From Climacium dendroides (taxonomy: Eukaryota; Streptophyta; Bryopsida; Hypnales; Climaciaceae), in NCBI GenBank assembly GCA_950106755.1, contig OX467083.1, positions 39,880,555 to 39,944,554 on the forward strand: DNA of 64,000 nucleotides. Direction: 5' to 3'. Positions 1-13,440 of the stretch are shown here, in pieces. Both the position numbers and the translations under genes were made by a program. Below the pieces are notes generated by a model that was not told the DNA's origin, did no database searches, and saw only the letters and a list, made by a program, of their open reading frames with translations. Position 1 is the stretch's first letter, and every line of letters begins with the position of its first letter.

Positions 1-3000
1 ATTCATATGCATCCATGGCTTTTAGTGCTATTTAGATATGGATAAGAAACCAAACAATTGTTTATGTTTAATATGTTTATGACTTTGAATGTCAAAATTG
101 ATGTCAAAGACAATTGCAAAGTTTGATTCTAGCTCACTTCATATGGTCAATAGATCTTTGGAGGTGGCTACACAAAACACATGAATTCATCTAAGTACTT
201 GGAAAAATAGATTGTGAGTGAAGCACATTTATAACTTCATCCTTTTAGTTCCATCAAGCTTGCAAATAATAGTTTGATGCTATCATTTGAGTCATGCATT
301 GCTATTCCATAATAATAAAAACATGTATTGAAATATGTATATACACAAAACAATATTTGCATATCTATTAATAAAATATAATTAAATACACATATGACAC
401 TACATCAAAATAACACAAACTACTAAACACCATGTATTTGACAAATATAGTTATATGCAATACAAATGAAAAGAACCTTATATCTATTCTAGGGATTGAG
501 TATGATCCGAGGTATGATCACATTGCCATTTTATCATTGTTTTCATAACATCTTGTATCATTTTATGTACTTCAATATCATCTATATTTTTTTGTCATTA
601 GAAGTGCTCCAACAACAACTTTTAGTATAAAAAGCATGAAATAGCCTTCACCTACAGAACTATTGTGTAAATGTCCAACTCTTAGACTTGACATAATGGT
701 AGCAATAACTATCACAATGTCGACAATAGAATTCAATAATTTGATGTGTTGACCAATCTCATATTGCAATTGACTCACATTCTTGTTTCCACAATCAACT
801 TGACTATTTTATCTCCTTGCATCTTTATGTCATAGAAGATGAGCATCGTCAATTGTGTATTGCACAAGCTTAGTTCAATTCATCTTTATTGATGTCATCT
901 CCGCTTATTTTAATCATATGATCAAATGAATAAGGATCGCCACCTTCAGAGTCTAAAATAGCAAATTTTCCTCAATTATTCAAGTACTTCAATACTCTCT
1001 CTACTACCAACTTAAAGTCTTCAAAATTAATTTGAATATTTGGTGTAACCCTCATATATCCAATAATTACCATAGCCTACAATCAATAATGCACAACATA
1101 ATCATTAAGTAAACAAATACCTTTATACTTCATATGGATTGTAATAGTATAAAATTTTTAAAAATATATATTTTTAAATTCATACTTATCTAAATATATT
1201 ATTTTATTCATACACAAATAAACAAAGTGATGCTTGTGATAGCAAATTTGCATTTGTTGATACCTACAAAACAAGTGTTGTGCTTGCTTGTCTTTATGCA
1301 ACACCTATATTTATAATTGTTATAGATGCTTGTCTCTTTGTGTTCATACATATTTTCTTTGTACTTACTTGCCAATAATGTTTTTTAGGTTATGTGGTAT
1401 ACAACTTCAAGGATTTGTGGTGCAATTTCCTCCAATGCTTACTCCCTCATACTTGCTCTTCTTCTAGACCCCTTTCCTTCCGTGGCCCCCCTCTCTCTTC
1501 CAATCTTCCACACCCACTTCTTTGTCCACATACTACTCTTGCATCTACCGCTTTAAATTCAATTCCATTTAAACTCTCAAATCTTAATGATCCCCTTGCA
1601 ATATTCAACACCAATGACCTAAAAGACCTCATAGATTGTCTTATGTTTCCTTCATCAATAGTACATACCTAATATTCATGCATTGACAAGCATATGATTT
1701 CTTCCTTTAACTAGTAGAAAAATCACTAGTAGAATGTTAGTTGTCTAAGACTTAGCGTTAAGACTCCTAATATTGTTGCAATTGTTTTGATAGAATAAGT
1801 TGTCAAATTTGACATTTTCTAGTGACAACAAATTCTATTGGCAACTTAAAGACTCATAATATACATTCGGGACCAACCATGACAACAAAAGATACTATAC
1901 CTTTGTTGGACATGTAATTTGAGCCATTTTGAGTGAGACGATAACTTTGTAGTAACAAAAACTATGGAAAATTGAATTTGCATGATCCAATGAGTACATG
2001 GGACTCAATGTGATTCTATAGTAGTTCAAGCAAAGGAGTAACAGGCAAAGGAGTAACAGGCAAAGGAGTAACAGAAACTTAATTTGCAAGCAACTTTGGA
2101 GACTTACACAATTGTAAGTGGTGTTTTACTTTGGAGATTTGAATTTTGTCCATTAATGAGGGCTTGTAAGGAAGCCAAGAGAGTGTTTCCATTGTTGTTG
2201 AGTGCTAGTTTTTTTATTTCAACGTTTACAAATGAAAAGTCAAATCTCTACTTTGACCATGGAAGCCTTTGTTTTGAACAAGAAATTATTGAATTTTTTT
2301 GTATGCAAAAAAGATTCGTATTGTTGTCTTCAAAAACTTGTATGCATCAATTTTCTCAATCACATCTATCAATCACACTTTTGAAATTGTCAATCTTCTT
2401 GATCAAAATGATCACGCACATTTTCTAAACTAACAAAATTCAATCCTTTAGCTTGATCAGATCAATTAGGCAAGATAATTTTATTTATTTTAATAATTAT
2501 TGTGCTCTTCAAGGTACCATTGATATAGGCCACTTAATAATTTTTGTTTTAGAGTATGTGTTTGTTCCATGCTTGCAAGGTCTAGATTAGAATCAACAAA
2601 CAAAAAATCAAATCACTTCATTTGCAAGCACACCACTTTGTTTGCAAGAGGGTCTGCAAATGAACCATTTCTTGATTAAAGGATAAACAATTGTAGAGCA
2701 ACAAAAAGTATGGATGATCAATGACTTTTTGTTGCTAGAAAGGGCCTTGGTGTCCTAGTTATAAGAATTGTATATGATTTATGTAGAATTCAAGGTATTA
2801 CAATACATTAAAATATTTTCCATTTGCTCAAAGAATTGCTAGATTGCCCAAGGATTGTACTCATATCAACCATTCAAGTTTTGAGCAACTAATAAATGCA
2901 AACATATTCAAACACAAAGAAGGCTTATATTTTTGTTCCATCTAAATGTTTGTGGATTTTGATATTAATTCTATTACATTAATGTAGTAAAGATATTTAG

Positions 3001-4770
3001 AATTTTTTTTAATGAAAACTCTATAGTTCCAAATGAATAGGTATGTTTGAATTGAACATGTAATTTTTATAGTGCAAATACAATCCATAATTACAAAGGA
3101 ATGTATAAAGGAATGAAATTTTTTTAAACTACAAAAATCACTATAATTAAAATATAACATTTGAACTAGATGAAAAAACCTTGTCAAAATCACACATATT
3201 CAATCTAAAACTAGTCCTTTAAGGAGTTTTCAATCTATTATTTTAATTATTATTGAAAATTATAGATTAGTATAATAGAAAACCTAACTCTATGGAGGTG
3301 ATGTATGGATCATACGATTCATATATTACAACTTTTGTATGAAAACCATCGTTAGCATTCTTATACAGTTGCATATGTATTTTTCAATGTATAGGAAAAT
3401 TATAGATAGGCAACAATACATGAGCAAAAAAAAGAACATTTCTCCTTCTATAGAATATGCAATATAACCTTGTGAACATGATGCTAAATGTCATGGATAG
3501 TTGTCTCTAGGAAGACAAATTTTGGCTTCAATTAGTCTTCAAAATAGATAAATTACTTTGTTATCAATTGCATTGGACAAAAAATTGGTATACACTTGAA
3601 AGATAAAAATGGAGTGCTTGTAGTAAGAAGAAGCATAGAAGTTCAAATACAAGTGTACAAACTCAAAGACTATGCTTGTTATCATATATATATATATATA
3701 TATAAGAATTTGCAAATTGTTATCAATGTTTGAAAGTAATGCCACTATGTAGTTTAAAACCAAAGTTCAATGAAGTTGATAATGCAAATGCAATCGATAA
3801 AGGGATGAAAGTGTTGGAAGATTTAATCCAATTGAAGAAATTGTGCATTATCAAGAATATGCATACTAAATGCAACCAAAGAACCATTGTTGAAACAATG
3901 AAGTTATTGATATACCTCAACAAGTTTTAAAAAAGAGATAAGTCTATAACATGGGAGCAATCATGTGTAGTTGTAAGAAAGACCAACTATTTTTGGTAGC
4001 ATTTTGCACAATACTCATGATTTTTTGGGGAGCACTTTAAAATTAGATTTTTTTTTAAATATGAAAAATATGTCCAATTTATACACTTTTAAGAAAAAGG
4101 TACCCTAGGAAAAAAAAACATAGAAATTTTTTCTAAGTAGGAGAACTAGAAAAGTGCAAAATCTAAAAAAAAATAGGTACTTTGACATTTAAATTTGTAA
4201 AAAAATAGGGATTTTTTTTGTAAAAACATAAAATTGACCATTTAGAACTTTATGATAATGAGATTTCACCAAAAGAATGATGTCAAAACCATCTTCAATG
4301 TTCAAAAGTGCACAATTAGCTTGCATGCGAAGGACAAAAAATAATGTTTTTTTAATTTTCCTTTGAGAGCACATGCCCATCTAATATGGAAATGGCCCAC
4401 AAAAATTTCAAGTCTACATCATTATTTTTGGATACTCCAAAGTGCTCAAAACTTCTAAACCGCAAAGTGTAACAAATCAATTGAATTGAAATTTAATTAT
4501 AATTTTTTTTTCATTTTTTTGAAAATTAAGTAATCTCAACACTTCCAAATTAGCCATATTCAATACAGATTCCAAGTACATTGGCGTCACTTTCCAAAAG
4601 TTATAGCTGATGACAACTTTGTCTCTCTTATTGTAACGCAAAATAGGACTAGTCTTTCTTGCAATCACCCTTATACTTTTGACTTGATATTATGGGATTG
4701 CAAAGAAATGCATTAGGACAACCTAGTAATAAAGTTTCTTAGGGTTTAGGATAGAAGCATGTGCAAATTA
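1..4770. other. AT-rich intergenic DNA, no gene recognised
   Basis: This stretch is strongly AT-rich with frequent stops in all frames. The longest open frames (about 60-114 codons, for example 2084-2428) are low-complexity and match no family I recognise. It holds a (TA)n run near 3684-3704, a 15-base triplicate at 2030-2074 and a small perfect 13-base stem at 2697-2709/2723-2735. A CACTAGTAGAA-like sequence at 1724 resembles a CACTA transposon end, but I could not find a partner. I see nothing else that can be supported. Confidence 0.6.
2030..2074. repeat. 15-base tandem triplicate
   Basis: Three perfect head-to-tail copies of GCAAAGGAGTAACAG occur at 2030-2044, 2045-2059 and 2060-2074. 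It is a minisatellite-like local duplication with no gene around it. Confidence 0.9.
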
Positions 4771-4774
4771 GGGC

Positions 4775-7700
4775 TTTTTTTTTTGGCGCTATGATGCCAG
4801 ATTGCACTCGTTTGGGAACCCTGGCGAACTCAGTATAAAAATCTTGGAACGAAAAAACGGGTTCTTTTGCCACAGTTGCGGCTCAGTTTCACCCGCGAGT
4901 GCTAGGTCGACGCTTGTCAGGCCGTGGAGGTAGGGTTTTGTCGCCACCATCTCCTCCGTGCGCCACCTACGACTGTTGGAGTTATCGCCAATCACCCTGG
5001 TTGTTTAGTTCCACTTGTGATGCTTTGATTTCTTGTGTCGCCACTCTCTCTGGGATTTTGCGTGATTAGTGAAGTGTTGATTGCCAAGGGTGCACGATTG
5101 TCCTAGAAGATTTTGCCATCACATTTGTTGGATTTATAGGGTTTGCCAAGGCTCGTAGTTATAGGGAAGTTCTTCATTTTGCCAGGCTTCCTTCATAGGG
5201 TGTACGCTTGTGTATTTCCGCTCTACTTCTTGCAATTTTAATGTGGGTTATTACTAGTTGTTCTTAGTGGGTGTGAGTTGCAGAAATGGCGTCCCCATGC
5301 ATTCATGCACGTTGTGGTTGGTGCATGCAAGTTTTGGGTCCTTCTTTTTGTCATTAGAGTCTTCTTTGTTTTCCATTTGAGTTTCCAAATAGCACCATCG
5401 TTTTCTATCTTTGCAGTTTAGGGTCTGTTTTTAGTGTTCGCTCCCTAAAATTCTCTTTGACTACTAACATTTTTGTTCCATGGAGTTTGTTGGTGATGAT
5501 GATTGTGGTGAGGATGCGGTTGCCAAGGTAGTGCGTGCTGCTTCAATTGCATTGTCTGCAAAGAAGAAAGCTGAAAAGGCCGCAAAGGAGGCGTTAGACT
5601 TAGCACGCAAGGAATTGAAACGCAAGGGTAAAGTCATTGAGGAGCAGAAGGTTGAAGTGAAGAAGAGAACGATGAGATCGTATTTCCTATCTTCTCGAGG
5701 ATTGAGTGCAGGACAGCCTCTTTCACTAGTCTTGGATGGATCATTGTCTGATGTACCAGGGGCAGAGCCTAATTCTCAAGAAGAGTACCCGAGTGATGAC
5801 AACGGCAGACAATTCATCGGTAGTACAAAAACAAATTCGGTGTCTGTAGACACTGTTCGTGCTTCAGGTTCTTCATCTGCTTCCGGGGAGACGGTGGTCC
5901 TGAGTTCCAAATCGCCGCTCATAACTATATCGGAGGACTCCAAAGAACCTGATCTTGCCAATTTGTTGGAAGTTCCAGACAATTCAGAAGGTTCCAATGA
6001 TGACTTTGACTTCCAATCTCCCCCGTCAAAGAAAAGTGGGAGAGTGCGCAGCAAATCTTCCAATTCGCGATCAAAGACACAAAGGTGCTATGACCGTCAT
6101 CGTAAGTTCCAAACTGTTTGGGTTGCAAAATTGCCTTGGGTGGAGGGAATTATAGCCACTGACGGAATCCTGAACATGGTGAAGTGCAAAGTGTGTAGCG
6201 CCATTGACAGAAAGCCATGCGTAATGGCTCCAAAGTCAGACACCCTTTTCAAACATGACGGGAAGATAACATCGAAGAAGGATTTGCCGCAATACAAAGT
6301 CAAAGCCGGTGAACAGTACATCGCCACCCAATGCAAACATTGGAGGAATTTGCACTTGTATGTAGTAAAGCCCCCAACTACAGTGTTGGAACAAATGAAT
6401 CAGTGCACGACTTTGGAGGCGCGGAAGAAGAGGGTCCAATTCGCCACTTTATTCCAACTTCTTTCCAATGGTCGTCCCATGGTAGAGTTTGAGCCTCATA
6501 TATCATTGTACAAATTGCTTAGTGTCCCTGACCTTCCATCTGTACATTGGTGAGATACTTCTGGTTGGATTATGGCAAGTTTTATGTACAAATAGGTTCT
6601 TGAGGAGACTAAAAGGCTAATAGACTCTACACAATATGTGGCAGTCACGGTTGACGAAGTCACTGCGGTAGATAACAACAGTTTTTTTTATCTATGCACA
6701 CTTACATTGTGCAAAAGTGGGTGAGAGTCCCACTTTTGATTTCCCTACAACGAGTTGAGTGTTCTTCCAATGTTGAAAACTTGACAGAACTGATAGTGGG
6801 AGCAATCCATACTAAAGGGGGATTGAATGCTGAATCTGTAGCCCAAAAACTCATTAGTATTAGTGCCAATGGTGCCTCTACTCTCCAAGGGACGCGATCA
6901 GGTGTTACTCACCAAATCAAAGACAAACATGCCCCATTTCTGATTGGGGTGCATTGCGTTGCCCATCGCTGCAACCTAGCGTTCAAGGCTTTATCTAGTT
7001 TGGATATTTTTGGAGACATCGAGAAAGTCCTCTCAGTGACTTAGAGTTACTTCTGCAAGAGTCCAAAGCATTATTCAGAGTTCAGGCAGTTGACAGACTT
7101 GATCCAAACGAAGGGTCTAAAAATGCTACGAAATATTCAAACACGTTGGGTTAGTTTGATTGAGTTGTTGCGCCACCTCCTGTTTGAGTATCGGACCCTA
7201 ATTTACAAGATGACTGTTGACCTTTGTGAGAATGTGAAGGCTGAGGTTTGTTTTCCTTGCACTCTTTTTGTGTTTTTGGTAGTCATGTTGTTGCTTTCAC
7301 TTCTTTCTTGTTGTATCACCTCATTCTTGCTGTATTTTGAAGTTTATTGAGGGTATTTGGGTACTTCGTTTTGGCTAAGTAGGTTCGTGACCAGGGCTGT
7401 TTTCCAGTATTTTGTTTATTGCTCTATTCTTCTGACTATGGAGATGAGTTGCATTAAAAGGAAAAGTTTGATTTCCGATGATTTCAATCTACTGTTGGCT
7501 TGTCGTTCTTGCTTAGTGCCTATGACTCACTTGAATTGTGGAATTGTTATGTGCAGGCTTGTTTGCAGCTATTGTTGGACCCATTCACGATGCTTGGAAT
7601 GTGTACGCTCTTGCCATTGCTGGAGGCAATCGACACACTTGTGAACTTTGCCCAAAAGCGTGACGTCTACATCTGTGACTTTGTAGCTGCAGTCAAAGTT

Positions 7701-9890
7701 TGCCAAGGTGATCTCTATCGAATGTATGAAGATAAAGGTACGTCATACAGCTCTGACGAGTTTTGGAGCTTTAACAATCTCTTAGACTGCAGCCACGAGC
7801 AAATCCACATCAAGTGGATTATAGACTTCAACGACAACTCTACAGTCTTGGTGTTCATCTGCCACGATGAACATATCCATGCAGAACACAAGGGAGCACC
7901 AGTGGATCGGGCCATATGGACAAATTTGCTTTCTAAAGTGAAGGTTGAGTGCACAAGTTTTGTTCTAATTTTAGTTATGATGCTTGTAATCTTTCATTTT
8001 TTGTAAGGTCATGGTTGCAAGGTCTATGAATCATTCTAGAATCAATGTGAAGATGTATAGAATCAATGGATATTAAAGTTTTCAATTAAAAATATGGTTC
8101 TACAATGTACTATACTGCCATGGTGAAATGTTTACAGTCTGTGCTTGCAAGGTCAAATAGGAAGCTGCAACTAGCATCAACGGTAAGGTAGCTTAGTATA
8201 ATTTTCATCATGTGCATTCCTTTTGGAGAATTCTATGCTGATGTACTTGGTTATTGACTAGAGTACATTGAATTGGTAGGTGCAGCTAAAATGCTTGTTG
8301 AAGAACTAGCTCACCATATCATGAATGCGTTTGGCATTCTGTATCCACAATACTGGTGTCAACCAAACGCAGAGGAGGCCTTCGACAAACATTTGCGGAC
8401 CCTCATGGATACTTACGGCCATGGCAAAATCCTAGGAGAGGGTGACAAGAAACTACTCATCCGTCCGTTGATTGACCGTGATGCCATCATGTCACAACGT
8501 TCTTTGTTAAAAACCTGCATGAAGTCCAATTCCTGTATTGCAATGCTCCCTCCATATGATGTGAATCCTTTGATCAAAATTTGTCATGTCCTGGACAGCA
8601 ACAACAGCTTGACGAAGAATTTTGGTGAATTCTTGAAGCTTGCTGAAATGGCATTGGTGCATGTTTTGGGATTTGTGGAGGATGAGCGCCTATTTTCTAG
8701 TGTTGGATTCTTAAAGTCCAAAGTTCGCAACAATCTGGAGGAGCATTTGCAGGTGGTAGTGGGCATGTATTCCCAGCGAATTTTCACACTTGAGAACTTT
8801 CCTTACCAGAAGTTTTTTGATGAATGGTTTGTGTCTGCAGGGAGAGGCAGGTATCTTACAAGCACCTAGTTAGTGTTGAGGTGGATGTAGGTATTCCTAG
8901 TAGCCAAGAGGCGTAGTAGTATGCGGCAAGTAGTTTCATCTAATGTGCACAAGTAGTTCAGCAATTAGATTGGTGTTGTAGATTCATTTAGGTAAGATCT
9001 ATCTTGCCTGACATCTCATTTTGTATTTCCTTTTGTGACTTGTTCGCATCAGGGTTGGATGTTCTTAATATCTTATCAGACATTTTGAAGTTTCTTGTGC
9101 CTTGTTTGTAGGTGTGCATTTTTTGATGCATGTTTGAGGATATTGTAGATTGCATCATTGTAAGCATTTTTGCAGGTGGAGTCAGATTCCTATGAGATCT
9201 CTATGAATCTCAGAGGATGTCTTTGGGTAAGCACAAGAGAGTTTTGTTAGATCAAACTTTGTATGAGTATGTTAGAATTTCTGATGTGTTTTAAGTGTAT
9301 CACTTGTGATGTAGTGGGCGACCTGTTTACAAATACTTCAGTCCATAATATGTTAATAGATGAACTGAAGTAGATAAGACCTTGGAGACTAATGAGGGCC
9401 TTCCACAACGCATGTAGCTTTTCCTATGATTGTAAGACAAAATGAGTAGCATGTATAGTTGGCCACTAAATACTATACCTTGTACATTATTTTTTCATTA
9501 AGAAATATATTGACTTAAGCATCGGAGGGTTTTGGAGTTGGGTGCAGGTTTGTGTCCAACTTCAACACACCAGAGTGTACATAAATTTTGCTAGAATGAC
9601 ATTGGTTTCTTATGTTCTGTATGACTAATTACACTTACAACATTTCAATATGTTGCCCAATTAATTCCAATGTGTTTTCTGATATCGCCAAATTACATGT
9701 GTGCAATTTATTAGTTCGCCAAAAAGACCTCCATTTGTAGGATGAAATCGCCCAGATAAATACAAGACCAACCAAATTTTTGCCAAATACTGCACTGATA
9801 TTTTTGCAAGCTCGCCACTCTAAAACTGTGAGCCGTTTTGGTGAATCACCATGTGTTCTCTCACTGTAAAGTGAATGTCGCTTTTTCATC
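4775..9890 (+). mobile_element. Degenerate autonomous hAT-superfamily transposon, ends approximate
   Basis: The transposase remnant at 5480-8869 is flanked by several hundred bases less AT-rich than their surroundings. The motif TCGCCA recurs on both sides: at 4941, 4985 and 5038 on the left, and at 9685, 9716 and 9812 on the right, with a variant TCGCCCA at 9748. An inverted TGGCGA occurs at 4822. Clusters of short subterminal motifs are common in hAT elements, where transposase binds. I could not fix the terminal inverted repeats or the expected 8-base target duplication, so the outer limits are estimates from composition and the motif clusters. The class call rests on the protein. Confidence 0.75.
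5480..8869 (+). pseudogene. hAT transposase pseudogene (BED-like finger, RNase H-like core, C-terminal dimerisation region)
   Basis: The N-terminal 357 codons (5480-6553) hold an Ala/Lys-rich coiled-coil stretch (residues about 12-62), a Ser-rich linker and a zinc-finger-like set C236-x2-C239...H259...H287. The hAT core follows. The first catalytic Asp lies in VTVDEVT (Asp codon 6653). VHCVAHRCNLAFKAL lies near 6950, and a QTRW motif near 7140. The C-terminal region has DERLFSSVGFLKSKVRNNL with the conserved Glu codon at 8684. Breaks are TGA at 6551, TAG at 6593, a frame change at the T8 run 6682-6689, and TAG at 7042. The second catalytic Asp is Asn (AAT 6868-6870, SANGAS). A GT-AG intron at 7246-7556 joins two exons in phase 0 (VKAE|ACLQ), and one or more further introns probably lie between 7940 and 8285. 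It is related to plant hAT transposases of the zinc-finger/DUF4371-like kind; the exact subfamily is unsure. It cannot encode active transposase. Confidence 0.9.
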
Positions 9891-10282
9891 CATTTTACAA
9901 AAATGAAAAAAAAAAAACTGGTGGAAATAATTCTAATGCATCAAATACACAATGTATCCTATTAGACCATCTTCCACTTGTATAATACAAGAGGTATTTT
10001 GCTCCGAAATGTCGTAAACCACAAACCAAAACTTCTCACTCTACAAAAAAGTAGCAACCTCTTCCTCAACTACACAATGCATCTCTAAACAAAGACAATG
10101 ATGATCTCTCTCTAGATTTTGACCCATACTAGGATGTCATAATTGGTCGATTTGTTGCTATGAACAATGGCATAGAGGACACAAAATTGAAAATAAAGCT
10201 ATTTAAAGGAAAGGTAAAGGCACTGAGAAATGTGTCTACAAGATTGACACCATGAAGGTTATATATACACACACACACTAGC
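9891..10282. other. AT-rich spacer
   Basis: This is AT-rich DNA between the hAT remnant and the repeat pair at 10283. It ends in a short (AC)n tract at 10265-10278. No coding or structural feature is visible. Confidence 0.6.
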
Positions 10283-11075
10283 AGTTGGCGCTTGCTATGC
10301 TACGCATTCATCATTAGAATTTTATGAGAATTTTTATGTATTAGATAGAATGCAGAACCAAAATTTCAATAGATCTTCAAATAAAAAATGACTAAAATCT
10401 TTGTATAATTTTTTTTATAAGTAAGTATATATTGAAATGTACAATAGACATTTATTGAATGATGAATGAAACATATGCAATGGTAAATACTATAAAAGAT
10501 ACACATACATTAGAATGCATTAGAAATTTGACTCTATTGTTACAAAAAAAATGGCAACCCAAATTGAAGAATTGAAAAGAAAAACTTATAAATCTCAAAA
10601 ACTTTGTGAACAATTTAATTGTTGTGGAATCTAAAACCTCTTCAAATGAATAAATTTCTCAAAATCATTTAGTAGTAGTAGTAGAAAATTGAAATCATGA
10701 AAGCTCATAGCTCACAAAAGCACAAAATCATAGAAGTGCAAAGAAGTGTAAAGTAATGGATTTGCTACCTCTATAATATCATCCTATGGATCCTCTTTAA
10801 TACCACCTTAATTGCAACAACTATATTATTTCTATAATATCACCCTTTATAAAAAGTGATATTACAGAAGTGATTGCAAACTGCTACTCTATTTCTGTAA
10901 TATAACATTGTGTGAAAATACAATTTCTATGTATGCATGATTGAAAATATATTTACAAAATATTTAAAATAATTATTTTAAAGACTTATTGAAATCATTA
11001 TCATACATTCTATTCAAATATATCAAAATTTTACTAATATGTGATACAATAAATGCGTAGCATAGCAAGCCCCTA
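10283..11075. mobile_element. Unclassified TIR element, copy 1
   Basis: The left end reads TTGGCGCTTGCTATGCTACG, followed by CATTC. Near 11053-11075 the reverse complement of the same sequence appears (GCGTAGCATAGCAAGCCCC). These form terminal inverted repeats of about 22 bases around about 790 bases of AT-rich DNA. The interior has no recognisable transposase, so it is non-autonomous. The superfamily is undetermined because no clear target duplication is visible. Confidence 0.7.
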
Positions 11076-11134
11076 GTATTAATGGTAGCATTTGTGATAT
11101 TAGAGAGGGAGTTATGATTTTTAGTAGTATGACT

Positions 11135-11643
11135 AGTAGTTGGGGCTTGCTATGCTACGCATTCACCATTAGAATTTCATTAGAATTTTTATGTATTTGA
11201 TAGAATACAAAGTAATAATTTCAATAAATCTTCAGATAAAAATTACTAAAATCTTCATATATATTTTTTTATAAATAATCATATACTAAAATAAACATTA
11301 TAAAATTTAATGAATGATGAATAAAATACATGCAATGATGAATACGGTAAAAGATACACATACATTAGAATGTATTAGAAATTTGACTCAATTGTTACAA
11401 ACAATGGCAACCCAAATAGAAGAATATACACATACATTAGAATGCATTAGAAATTTGACTCAATTGTTACAAACAATGGCAACCCAAATAGAAGAATTTA
11501 AACGAAAAACTTGTAAATCTCAAAAGCTTCGTGAACAATTTAATTGTTGTAAAATCCGAAATTGGTTCAATCTAGCACGAGACCCTAGTATTAATAGTAG
11601 CATTTGTGATATTATAGAGGGAGTAATGATTTTAGTAGTATGA
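11135..11643. mobile_element. Unclassified TIR element, copy 2, deleted, with internal 68-base duplication
   Basis: This copy repeats the left terminus (GGGGCTTGCTATGCTACG) and about 350 bases of copy 1 (10283-10635), then lacks the right half. A segment beginning ATACACATACATTAGAATG occurs twice in tandem (about 11353 and 11424). The copy runs into a tail at 11582-11643 that matches the sequence after copy 1 (11071-11132, starting CCCTAGTATTAAT). Element plus tail therefore appear to have been duplicated head to tail. The 109-codon frame at 11314-11643 is a product of these repeats and not a supported gene. Confidence 0.7.
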
Positions 11644-13440
11644 TATATATATAGCATTTGAGTGCATGTGATACTAATTTATCAAAATCACACTATTATA
11701 AATAATGTCGATTGAAATAATACTATAATAAAACAAAATTTATAATAACACTAATTTTTGAGCCCTCAATATTATGATAGTATGTTGTTGAACCTTCTTA
11801 TCCATCCAAATCTACTAAACTAGTGCTTAGTCTCTATTATAAATATTCTAATATCAACCAAAATTGATTGTCACTTTGCCTAGCCAAGGATGAAGTTTAC
11901 TCTCTAAATATCCATGTGTTAGAATTTGACAAATACTTATAAAATTACCAAAAATTATAATTTTCCAAATAAAAGATCTTTGATTAAATTTTATTCATAT
12001 TTTAGAATTTGTAACTATAGAACTTTATTCTTGACCAATATATTGGGGTCACATATAACAAAAATAAAAAATTAGAGTTTGAGGCAATGTATGTGTAGGA
12101 ACAAAGCTTGAAAAGTGGTGCAACATACCTTTTTTAAGACTCCCCACACTTTTAACCATGTGGCTTTATAGAGCTTTTGAGCCCTATAATTCCAATTCTC
12201 TTTGCAAGGAAGATTTAAAGACTTTAGATTTGAATAGAACCTCGACTAAGGAAGAAGTATGTGAAATTAATAAATAAAATCATATTGTCCTTCTCTTGCC
12301 AAAGTTGGAGCCAAAAACAAAAAAAATTGCATAATTTTTTTTCCAATTGTTAGATCTTTGTAAAACCAAGATATTGTAGAAGTTCATTTGTTTTCCTAAT
12401 TTCAAAGAAAATATGAGGAATTTAAAAAAAAATCTAATACTTCATTTTATCTATCTAATTATACTAAAAAATCATTTTGGCTTGGAAGGAGTTTTAGGGG
12501 TTAATGGTGAAAGTTAAGTATTTAAATTCAATACTAGAATATAGTTTCTACAAGCCCAAAAGCTTGATAGAAAATAATTATAATAACAAATGTCATTTTT
12601 TTGAAAGAGATGTATTTTGGGCCTTTATGAATATTCTCTAGGCACATGCCAAATCTAAATTTATATGGTTTTAAAATTTATTCTATTTGTGAGTGGTGGA
12701 TTCACTACTTATAAACACACTTGGTGGGTATGTTGAACTAACCTTGTAACATAAGTAAAGAGGTGGATCATAGGAAAGGCTAAATAAAGGTGACCCAATT
12801 GGTTTGTTACCCCTTTGGAAATACTTGTGGGCTCCAAATATGTAACATTTGGATCACCATATTTAGTTATTTTTGAGTGCCTACAATAGTACTTTGATAT
12901 GTATAGATTTGCCAACGATGATAAGTGCCAAATCCTAGCACCACCATTCTATACTCTATAGATAAGAAAAAACCCTTCTAGAAGCCACACAGCCCAAAGA
13001 TTTTTCCTCTAAGTACATTGAATAGTTTGTAGTTGTAGCATGGACTATGGTGACTAAAGTTAGAAAAGAGTTGCCTTTGACTGAGCCTTTTGCACAAGAC
13101 AAGGTGACCTACTTTCATGAATGAAGAAATATGATGTTGACAAGGGCTTTCATTAATTATTGTGTTATGACAATAACACATTGACACCTAATAAAGTTGA
13201 TAAGACCAATTTTAGTTTTGCACTTCTCCAAAATAGGTTTGCCTATAGATCAAAAACAAGAGAGATTGTAGTCTACACTTCCTTAATTTCTACTAAATAA
13301 ATCCAAACTTGATGGAAAATTAGCAAAAAATAGTACAACCTTCATTATTTCTATTCCTTGATTGGAGAAACTACCCCCAATCATCGCTTAACAATTGGAC
13401 CAATATGCTAAAACAATTAACATCGTAAAAAATAAGGTGG
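11644..13440. other. AT-rich DNA, nothing recognised
   Basis: This is unique-looking AT-rich sequence with only short open frames and homopolymer runs. I see no family resemblance, no long inverted repeat and no RNA gene. Confidence 0.5.

Noticed and set aside
1724..1840. CACTAGTAGAA and TTTTCTAGTG as ends of a mini CACTA element
   Set aside because: Termini match only over about six bases and no three-base duplication was found.
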